A stretch of DNA of 5,081 nucleotides. Origin: Propionivibrio sp. Lineage in GTDB: Bacteria; Pseudomonadota; Gammaproteobacteria; Burkholderiales; Rhodocyclaceae. The notes under the pieces are model-generated. The model was not told the origin of the DNA. It worked only from the letters and a program-made list of their open reading frames with translations, and searched no databases. Shown here piece by piece: positions 1-5,081 of the stretch. The stretch is taken from the NCBI GenBank assembly GCA_003249625.1, contig QKII01000026.1, positions 1-5,081 on the forward strand. Reading direction: 5' to 3'. Each line of letters opens with the position of its first letter. Within the stretch, counting starts at the first letter, position 1. Position numbers and translations under genes: made by a program.

Positions 1-1
1 C

Positions 2-901
2 GTGCGTGTCAATCACATCACCGACTACGGCACCGACCCAAATCTGGAACGGATGACGATTCATCCGGCCGAACCACTGCTGTTCCTCAACATCGCCGCG
101 CAGCCGGGCAGCACCGCGCTGATCTGGGAACACATCGAGGATGCACCGGGCAAGCCGTGTCCGAATCCACGCGTCGTCATCCCGCGCAAGGCCGTTCCCA
201 ACATCCATAAGGGCGCCGTCAATATCGACGTGCGCAGCTTTGGCGTGCGCTGCCCGCCCTGCACCAGCGAAAACCCGACTTACGGGATCATGGGGCTGTT
301 CCACCTGCTGCCGCCGGCGCTGGCCTGGCTGTGGCGCCTGGTAGCACCGCGCGGGCATGCCAACCCGAGCATCGTCAGCGTCGAGGGAATGAGCTCGGAA
401 GGCGTTGGATCGTACTGGCCGTTCGCCACCGGCCGCATGGTGGATCAGGCCAACCTGCTGCTGCGCCAGATCGTAGACACCCCCAAGGTGAAGTACATCC
501 TGGCGCCGAACCAGCACATCGGCGTATGGGAAACCGGTTTCATGCCGCAGTGGATCGCACGTGAATACCTCGCGCGCCGCGGCGGTGCCAGGTTCTCGTC
601 GGAGCAGGTAATGCCATCGCGCTGCCCGCTGCTCGGCTTCGCCCTGAAGAGCGTAGTCATTGAAGGGCAGACAATCCCGGGCATCCTGCTGCGCGTGGAG
701 AAGCAGCCGGAAATCGGCATTGCGGGCTACGACGCGGGTGCGCAGATCCTGAAAGAATTCTTCGACAAGGAACTGGCGCAGTATCTCGACGACGACCTCG
801 ACCCGCTCGGCCGCAAGATCATCGAGTGCTGTCTCGCCAACGGCTCCGTCGAGGACTACATGGCCCTGCTGCCGCACACCGTCATCACTGACGACTTCTA
901 A
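2..901 (+). CDS. DUF4914-family protein, C-terminal part (5' end cut by window)
   Basis: The reading frame is open from the left edge to the TAA at 899-901 and gives 299 residues. The GTG at base 2 is probably not the true start: it has no visible upstream ribosome site, and I recall the family being about 600 residues long, so roughly half is missing. I assign it to DUF4914 from remembered family-like stretches: a hydrophobic LLPPALAWLWRLVAPRGHAN segment (residues 102-121), an EGMSSEGVGSYWPFATGRM block (128-146), and a WETGFMPQWIAREYL block (176-190). There is a CPPC pair at 84-87, which might bind metal or form a disulfide. No signal peptide is visible; the 95-115 hydrophobic stretch contains two prolines and is more likely buried than membrane-spanning. 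The function is unknown. A distant relation to PEP carboxykinase-like nucleotide-binding folds is possible, but the diagnostic N-terminal half is not in view. A terminator follows directly, so this gene ends its transcription unit and is probably not functionally tied to the cytochrome operon. Confidence 0.75.
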   Translation: MRVNHITDYGTDPNLERMTIHPAEPLLFLNIAAQPGSTALIWEHIEDAPGKPCPNPRVVIPRKAVPNIHKGAVNIDVRSFGVRCPPCTSENPTYGIMGLFHLLPPALAWLWRLVAPRGHANPSIVSVEGMSSEGVGSYWPFATGRMVDQANLLLRQIVDTPKVKYILAPNQHIGVWETGFMPQWIAREYLARRGGARFSSEQVMPSRCPLLGFALKSVVIEGQTIPGILLRVEKQPEIGIAGYDAGAQILKEFFDKELAQYLDDDLDPLGRKIIECCLANGSVEDYMALLPHTVITDDF

Positions 902-917
902 ACCATAAAAAAACATC

Positions 918-963
918 GGGCGTGTCCGGGAAGGTTTTGCCTTTCCGGGACACGCCCTTTTTT
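918..963 (+). terminator. Rho-independent terminator after the DUF4914-like gene
   Basis: The left arm is 918-934, the loop about TTTTG (935-939), and the right arm 940-957. The outer ten base pairs (GGGCGTGTCC with GGACACGCCC) are perfect. The inner part continues with one bulged G, one G-U pair and four more pairs. A run of six T follows at 958-963. An A7 run at 907-913 lies just before the stem, so weak termination from the opposite strand is possible. The position, 16 bases after the stop at 901, fits termination of the upstream gene. Confidence 0.93.
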
Positions 964-965
964 AC

Positions 966-988
966 TTGGAGCTACGCAACGGCTCCAA
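966..988. repeat. Small inverted repeat just after the terminator
   Basis: TTGGAGC at 966-972 is the exact reverse complement of GCTCCAA at 982-988, separated by nine bases. It could be a weak hairpin or a dyad operator. It starts three bases after the terminator T-run and far from the operon start codon. At seven base pairs, chance is a real possibility. Confidence 0.4.
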
Positions 989-994
989 CGACAC

Positions 995-1008
995 GACCAA
1001 CCCTGGTC
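995..1008. repeat. Short inverted repeat (GACCA-4-TGGTC) in the leader
   Basis: GACCA at 995-999 pairs with TGGTC at 1004-1008 around a four-base spacer ACCC. It lies seven bases from the preceding dyad. It may be part of a regulator-binding region upstream of the candidate promoter, but five-base arms are weak evidence on their own. Confidence 0.25.
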
Positions 1009-1136
1009 CTGACGAAATTTTCAATACCCCCATTTTTCTGATTGCTTTTAGAAAACTCTTTAACTACCATGATCACTATATTAGAGAATAATAAAATAGT
1101 TGAATAAAAAACTCGGGTAATTGAACAGCGAAGCAC

Positions 1137-1143
1137 AAGGAGG
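1137..1143 (+). promoter_or_regulatory. Shine-Dalgarno site deciding the octaheme cytochrome start
   Basis: AAGGAGG lies four bases before the ATG at 1148. The frame also extends upstream to a TTG at 1121, but that start has no ribosome site and would put nine polar residues ahead of the signal peptide. The ATG at 1148 is therefore chosen. Confidence 0.9.
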
Positions 1144-1147
1144 GAGT

Positions 1148-2755
1148 ATGGGGCTCGTATCCTTACAGCGTTCGGCTGGATGCATCCTGGCTGGGTTGCT
1201 GTATCTGCTCGTCGGAACGGGGGCAATCGCCGATGTCAAGCCGCTCAAGCTTGACACGACGGCGGACCATTCCAAATTCAAGGAACTGCAGCAGGAGTTC
1301 CAGTCCGGTTCCGAGGTAACCAAGGCATGCCTGAGTTGCCACACCGAAGCCTCGAAACAGATTCACCAGACACTGCACTGGAAATGGGACATCACCAATC
1401 CGGCAACCGGTCAGGTACTCGGCAAGCGGAACGTCATCAACAACTTCTGCACTTCCGCCCCATCGAACTTCAAGGCCTGCGCTTCCTGCCACATCGGCTA
1501 TGGCATGAGCGAGAACTTTGACGCGACAGTAGAAGAAAATGTCGACTGTCTCGTCTGCCACGAATCCACAGGAAAATACAAAAAGCCCGCAGGCTTCTCC
1601 GGCAACCCGGTGGTCAAGGACACGGAATTTCCGCCGAAGTCAGGAAAAATCATCAGGGGCATCGACTTGGCACCGATTGCCCAGAGCGTAGGCAAGACGC
1701 GTCGCCAGAATTGCGGCTCGTGCCACTTCTACGGCGGCGGCGGCGACGGCGTCAAGCACGGTGACCTCGACAGCTCGCTGGACAATCCGGAAAAGGCACT
1801 CGATGTGCACATGGCCAAGGATGGCCTGAACTTCACCTGCACCACCTGCCACAAAACCGAAGGGCACCAGGTTCCGGGCAGCCGCTACGCGACAACCGGG
1901 ATGGACAACCATCCCGCACTGATGCGCGGCAATCCCGACGACAAGGGGCGCAACACGGCCACCTGCCAGTCCTGCCACGGCCAGGAGCCACACAAGCAAG
2001 AAGCCAAGCTGAACGACCATACCGACAAGGTCGCCTGCCAGACCTGTCACATTCCCGAATTCGCACGCGGCGACGTCCCCACCAAGATGCACTGGGATTG
2101 GTCGACGGCTGGCAAGCGCGACAAGAATGGCAAACCGCTGGTCGTCCGCGATGATGACGGCTATGACACCTATCTTGGCATCAAGGGTGATTTCAAGTGG
2201 GGCACCAACGTCAAACCGGACTACGTCTGGTTCAACGGCGAAAACAAATACACGCTCGCCAACGACAAGATCGACAAGTCGATGCAGCCGATCTACATCA
2301 ACAAGTTTGCAGGCAGCCCGACCGACGGCAAGTCGCTGATCTGGCCGATCAAGACGTTCACCGGAAAACAGCCGTTCGATCCGGAAAACAAGACACTGGT
2401 TGTCACCCACCTGGCCGGTGCCGACGATACGGCCTACTGGACCAATCTCGACTGGGACAAGGCCATCGCTTCCGGGATGAAGACCGCCGGACGCCCGTTC
2501 TCAGGAAAAATCGATTTCATCGAGACCATCTCCCAGTGGCCGATCACCCACATGGTCGCCCCCAAGGACAAGGCGCTGGCCTGTAACGAGTGCCACAGCA
2601 AGGAAGGCCGCCTCGCGGGGATAACGGGGGTCTATATCCCGGGACGTGATGCAAACGATGTGGTCGACACGTTCGGCTGGGGTCTTGCCTTCTTCGCCTT
2701 TGTCGGTTCGCTCGGCCACGGCCTGATGCGCGTCTTTTCCCGCCGCAAGCACTGA
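1148..2755 (+). CDS. Octaheme c-type cytochrome, tetrathionate reductase (OTR) family, membrane-anchored
   Basis: This is a 535-residue periplasmic multiheme cytochrome. There is a signal peptide at residues 1-28, with likely cleavage after AIA and before DVKP. Eight CXXCH heme sites follow at 61, 111, 134, 189, 231, 273, 297 and 479: seven in the first 301 residues and one near the end. Additional histidines (73, 77, 204, 221, 240, 255, 282, 291, 315, 421, 468) could supply second axial ligands. The eight sites, their spacing and the NNFC...CASCHIGYG region match what I recall of the octaheme tetrathionate reductase family. Shewanella OTR, the characterised member, reduces tetrathionate, nitrite and hydroxylamine in vitro and has a lysine-ligated active-site heme; its physiological substrate is unsettled. 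Residues 506-530 form a hydrophobic helix followed by SRRKH, which should anchor the protein in the inner membrane facing the periplasm. It is the first gene of an operon with a b-type cytochrome, its likely electron partner. The family call is firm; substrate and direction of electron flow are inferred. Confidence 0.93.
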   Translation: MGLVSLQRSAGCILAGLLYLLVGTGAIADVKPLKLDTTADHSKFKELQQEFQSGSEVTKACLSCHTEASKQIHQTLHWKWDITNPATGQVLGKRNVINNFCTSAPSNFKACASCHIGYGMSENFDATVEENVDCLVCHESTGKYKKPAGFSGNPVVKDTEFPPKSGKIIRGIDLAPIAQSVGKTRRQNCGSCHFYGGGGDGVKHGDLDSSLDNPEKALDVHMAKDGLNFTCTTCHKTEGHQVPGSRYATTGMDNHPALMRGNPDDKGRNTATCQSCHGQEPHKQEAKLNDHTDKVACQTCHIPEFARGDVPTKMHWDWSTAGKRDKNGKPLVVRDDDGYDTYLGIKGDFKWGTNVKPDYVWFNGENKYTLANDKIDKSMQPIYINKFAGSPTDGKSLIWPIKTFTGKQPFDPENKTLVVTHLAGADDTAYWTNLDWDKAIASGMKTAGRPFSGKIDFIETISQWPITHMVAPKDKALACNECHSKEGRLAGITGVYIPGRDANDVVDTFGWGLAFFAFVGSLGHGLMRVFSRRKH

Positions 2756-2759
2756 GGAG
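2754..2759 (+). promoter_or_regulatory. Shine-Dalgarno site overlapping the upstream stop codon
   Basis: GAGGAG shares its first two bases with the TGA stop of the octaheme gene (2753-2755) and lies seven bases before the ATG at 2767. This overlap suggests translational coupling of the two cytochromes. Confidence 0.85.
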
Positions 2760-2766
2760 AACAAAA

Positions 2767-3363
2767 ATGGCTGAACGCATTTATATCTTCAAGCGCTTCG
2801 AGCGTTTCTGGCACTGGTCGCAAGCGGCACTGATCATGTTCATGATGCTGACCGGTTTCGAGATCCACGGCGCCTACTCGCTCTTTGGCTTCGGCAAGGC
2901 CGTCAGTTTTCACAGCATCGCGGCCTGGACGCTGATCGGACTGTGGATATTCGCCATCTTCTGGCACTTCACAACCGGCGAATGGCGGCACTACATTCCG
3001 ACGACCGAAAAGGTGTTGCTGATTGCCCAGTACTACTCCTCGGGAATTTTCAAGAATGAGCCGCACCCGTTCAAACCGACCCTGCAGAGCAAGCACAACC
3101 CGCTGCAGCGCCTGACCTACCTTGGAATCCTGGTGTTTGTCAGCCCGCTGATCTGGATCACCGGCTTTCTTTACCTCTTTTACAACGACTGGACCGCGTG
3201 GGGCCTGACCAATCTGCAACTCGACTGGGTTGCAACCGGCCACACGATCGGTGCATTCCTGATGCTGGCCTTCCTGGTTTCGCACCTCTACCTCGCGACG
3301 ACTGGCCACACACCCACTGCGCATATCAAGGCGATGATCACCGGTTGGGAAGAGGCCGACTAA
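2767..3363 (+). CDS. b-type cytochrome, four-helix b561 / Ni-hydrogenase cytochrome b type membrane subunit
   Basis: The product is 198 residues with four predicted membrane helices at about 17-35, 49-68, 117-139 and 155-177. Family-like signatures are FERFWHWSQ at the N-terminus, KHNPLQRLTY (109-118) before helix 3, and GHTPTAHIKAMITGWEE (180-196) at the C-terminus. Candidate heme b ligands are H16, H49, H67, H159 and H173, enough for two hemes as in the formate dehydrogenase gamma and hydrogenase b subunits. Such proteins pass electrons between the quinone pool and a periplasmic partner. Here the gene starts 11 bases after the octaheme gene, with its ribosome site overlapping that stop codon, so the octaheme cytochrome is the natural partner. 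No iron-sulfur subunit is encoded between them. There is no signal peptide and none is expected. The stop TAA (3361-3363) runs into eight consecutive A (3362-3369). The family assignment is secure; exact ligand pairing is not. Confidence 0.92.
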   Translation: MAERIYIFKRFERFWHWSQAALIMFMMLTGFEIHGAYSLFGFGKAVSFHSIAAWTLIGLWIFAIFWHFTTGEWRHYIPTTEKVLLIAQYYSSGIFKNEPHPFKPTLQSKHNPLQRLTYLGILVFVSPLIWITGFLYLFYNDWTAWGLTNLQLDWVATGHTIGAFLMLAFLVSHLYLATTGHTPTAHIKAMITGWEEAD

Positions 3364-3398
3364 AAAAAACGGCTCGAAAGAGATTCGAAAACGCAACC

Positions 3399-3405
3399 AG
3401 GAGGG
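3399..3405 (+). promoter_or_regulatory. Shine-Dalgarno site of the barrel-protein gene
   Basis: AGGAGGG lies five bases before the ATG at 3411, a site almost identical to that of the octaheme gene. It fixes the start and places a signal peptide at the N-terminus. The 47-base gap after the preceding stop holds no convincing terminator, so this gene is likely co-transcribed. Confidence 0.88.
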
Positions 3406-3410
3406 AAATC

Positions 3411-5081
3411 ATGGGGACGAAACACGCCTCTCGGAGGCTCATTGCGTGCATTGTCGGGAGTCTCTTCCTGCCCGTTGGCGCGCACGCCACGGAAGCCGAA
3501 CTGCTGAAGAAGCTCGAAGCGATGCAGAAGGAAATCGAGCAACTGCGGGCAATGGTGCAGAACAATCAGGCCAGCCAAGAGGCCACCAAGCAGGCCACGA
3601 CCGAACTGAAAGAAAAGGTGCAGCGCGCCGAGGACAAGTCGTCCGAGAAGTGGCTGACGATCGGTGGCGACTACGAATTCCGGGCGGACAGCCTGCGTGG
3701 CGAGACGAAACCATTTACGGACGTTGCTGCCACCTTCGCCAATGCCGGGAGCCAGATTCAGGCGGCTTTCTTCGCAGACCCGACGGATGCAACGAACATT
3801 GCGAATCTCAACGGTCTGATGGCTTTCTCCGAAGGAATGGCCGGCGTAAAAACCTATCAGCAGGCTCAGCAGTTCCTTGCCACTCCGGCAAACCAGCAGA
3901 TGCTTGCCGGGCTGAACAGCTACGCTGTCTCTGTCCCCTCCTACAAACCGAAGAACTCGTCGCTATACACCCACCGCTTCGGCCTTGATCTCAACGCCAA
4001 GGCCACGCAGGACGTCTCGGTTTCCGCACGCCTGCTGATGTACAAGACGTGGGGCGCTTCGGATGATGACGCCGTGACCAACGGAGGATCGACGCCCTTC
4101 TTTGCCGACCGGGTCGGCGTATTCGACGGTACCCTGGGACACATTCCGTCCAGCAACTACGTGAATGTCGACCGCGCCTACGCCACGTGGAGCAACATCG
4201 CCGACCAGGATCTGTGGTTCTCGGTCGGTCGCCGGCCATCCACCAACGGCTCTCCATCATCCCTGCGGTACAACATGTCTTCGCCGGGCCGTGGCGGCAT
4301 TCCCTCACTCCTCGTCGACTACGCCTTCGACGGCATGACCATCGGCTGGGGCCCGGACATCGACAGCCTGCCGGGGGCCTACGGCAAGCTCTGCTTCGGA
4401 CGCGGCTACGAAAGCGGCTATTCGGACAACCCGCTGACCGAGTCGCTAAAGGACACCGACTTTATCGGCGTTCAGGTCGTTCCGATCGACACCGACGCGC
4501 TGCGTGTCTGGACGCAGTGGAACCGTGGAATCAACGTCTTCGACGCGCCCAAGATGACCCGCACCTACTACGGCGACACGATGCCGAAGGTTAACCTGGG
4601 CGATATCGACTGGCTTGGCGCCGGCGCCATGGGAACGATCAAGAATGTCGGCATCGGCAACCTGAACTACTTTGTCGACGTAGCGATGAGCAAGACCCAT
4701 CCGAACGACAACGTATCATCGCAATTCGGCTTCCAGGGACTGCTCACGGGATCATTCTTCAGTCCGGAGGCACCGCGTGACAAGACCGGCCGCGCCATTT
4801 ATCTGGGCCTTCGCTACGACCTGCCGTCAAAAACCAAACTCGGTTTTGAGTATAACTACGGCTCGAAGAACTGGATCACCTTCGCCCCGGCGTCCAGCGA
4901 TATCTGGACCTCCAAGGTCGGCACACGCGGCAATGTTTACGAGGTCTACCTGATCCAGGAACTCGACGCCAAACCGATTTCTTCATTCGCGGCCAAGAGC
5001 TTCTTCCGGCTTGGCTTCCAGTACTACGACTTCCAATACTCAGGGAGCAACAACTGGGTCGGCGCACCGGTCAAGATCTCC
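3411..5081 (+). CDS. DUF3373-like exported protein with coiled coil and outer-membrane beta-barrel (3' end cut by window)
   Basis: The frame stays open from the ATG at 3411 to the right edge (557 residues, no stop). A signal peptide covers residues 1-26, with likely cleavage after AHA and before TEA. Residues 28-80 form a charged heptad-like coiled coil. From residue 81 (WLTIGGDYEFR) the sequence alternates polar and aromatic or hydrophobic residues as in outer-membrane beta-strands, for example FRLGFQYYDFQY (532-543). The block SLYTHRFGLDLNAKA (184-198), DRAYATW (254-260), LWFSVGRRPST (268-278) and LLVDYAFDGMTIGWG (300-314) resembles what I remember of DUF3373, a family of about 470-570 residues, so little is missing. 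An Ala/Gln-rich, probably helical stretch (about 101-180) interrupts the first strands. No CXXCH motif is present, so it does not carry c-type heme itself. Co-transcription with the octaheme and b-type cytochromes suggests a porin for their substrate or product, or the barrel of an electron conduit. The barrel is well supported; the function is unknown. Confidence 0.85.
   Translation, partial: MGTKHASRRLIACIVGSLFLPVGAHATEAELLKKLEAMQKEIEQLRAMVQNNQASQEATKQATTELKEKVQRAEDKSSEKWLTIGGDYEFRADSLRGETKPFTDVAATFANAGSQIQAAFFADPTDATNIANLNGLMAFSEGMAGVKTYQQAQQFLATPANQQMLAGLNSYAVSVPSYKPKNSSLYTHRFGLDLNAKATQDVSVSARLLMYKTWGASDDDAVTNGGSTPFFADRVGVFDGTLGHIPSSNYVNVDRAYATWSNIADQDLWFSVGRRPSTNGSPSSLRYNMSSPGRGGIPSLLVDYAFDGMTIGWGPDIDSLPGAYGKLCFGRGYESGYSDNPLTESLKDTDFIGVQVVPIDTDALRVWTQWNRGINVFDAPKMTRTYYGDTMPKVNLGDIDWLGAGAMGTIKNVGIGNLNYFVDVAMSKTHPNDNVSSQFGFQGLLTGSFFSPEAPRDKTGRAIYLGLRYDLPSKTKLGFEYNYGSKNWITFAPASSDIWTSKVGTRGNVYEVYLIQELDAKPISSFAAKSFFRLGFQYYDFQYSGSNNWVGAPVKIS

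Larger units (their letters stand above)
964..1147 (+). promoter_or_regulatory. AT-rich leader and probable promoter region of the cytochrome operon
   Basis: No gene is visible in these 184 bases. From about 1010 to 1130 the composition is clearly AT-rich, unlike the GC-rich genes on both sides, as expected for a promoter. The best -10 candidate is TAAAAT at 1092-1097. At a 17-base spacing its -35 would be ATGATC (1069-1074), which matches TTGACA poorly, so the promoter may depend on an activator or on another sigma factor. TATATT at 1077-1082 is an alternative -10, again without a good -35. I found no full FNR, Crp or sigma-54 site. The operon must start here because a strong terminator lies immediately upstream. 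Exact promoter elements are uncertain. Confidence 0.55.

Noticed and set aside
1059..1080. Possible FNR or Crp site around TGATCA (1070-1075)
   Set aside because: Only a half-site-like match is present; the second half does not fit TTGAT-N4-ATCAA or TGTGA-N6-TCACA.
1121..1147. TTG start giving a nine-residue longer octaheme protein
   Set aside because: There is no ribosome site before 1121, whereas AAGGAGG lies four bases before the ATG at 1148 and the shorter form begins with a proper signal peptide.
1640..2410. Long open frame on the - strand, 256 codons, inside the octaheme gene
   Set aside because: It lies wholly opposite a gene with eight heme motifs. The predicted protein is Val/Ala/Gly-rich with no recognisable domain, as expected for the antisense of GC-rich coding sequence.
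2632..3396. Long open frame on the - strand, 254 codons, across the octaheme end and the cytochrome b gene
   Set aside because: It spans the junction of two well-supported genes, has no recognisable domain, and its codons mirror the sense genes.
3362..3410. A8 run and repeated TCGAAA (3374-3379, 3385-3390) between cytochrome b and the barrel gene, considered as terminator or regulatory repeat
   Set aside because: No stable stem followed by a T-run is present on the + strand; the short repeats are within chance expectation.
3446..3988. 180-codon + strand frame within the barrel gene
   Set aside because: The composition is Arg-rich and low in hydrophobic residues. The overlapping frame from 3411 has a ribosome site, signal peptide, coiled coil and barrel strands, so this one is a shadow.
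4187..4594. 135-codon + strand frame within the barrel gene
   Set aside because: It is another Arg/His-rich shadow of the real frame, which continues unbroken through this region.

Overview
The window looks like a piece of a chromosome from a Gram-negative, respiratory bacterium. The genes are GC-rich, with strong AGGAGG-type ribosome binding sites, Sec-type signal peptides and an outer-membrane barrel protein. The mix of a tetrathionate-reductase-family octaheme cytochrome, a b-type cytochrome and a DUF3373-like barrel suggests a proteobacterium, perhaps a betaproteobacterium of the Rhodocyclales type. That placement is inference from gene content and codon style; no rRNA or taxonomic marker gene is present.

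Layout, all on the + strand: (1) bases 2-901 hold the C-terminal half of a cytoplasmic protein that I assign to the uncharacterised DUF4914 family; it is cut by the left edge. (2) Bases 918-963 hold a strong intrinsic terminator that closes that unit. (3) Bases 964-1147 form an AT-rich leader with no gene, two small inverted repeats and a possible weak promoter. (4) Bases 1148-2755 encode a secreted octaheme c-type cytochrome with exactly eight CXXCH motifs and a C-terminal membrane anchor. (5) Bases 2767-3363 encode a four-helix b-type cytochrome, 11 bases downstream. (6) Bases 3411-5081 encode an exported protein with a coiled coil followed by a predicted outer-membrane beta-barrel (DUF3373-like). 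This last gene has no stop codon before the right edge, so it is easily overlooked.

Genes 4-6 read as one operon: short gaps, each with its own Shine-Dalgarno site, and no terminator between them. The simplest model is a quinone-linked redox module. The b-type cytochrome exchanges electrons with the membrane quinone pool, the anchored octaheme cytochrome carries them to or from a periplasmic substrate (tetrathionate, nitrite and hydroxylamine are known in vitro substrates of the characterised relative OTR), and the barrel passes substrate or possibly electrons through the outer membrane. The first part follows from family knowledge; the role of the barrel is inference. No mobile element, tRNA, rRNA or CRISPR array was seen.
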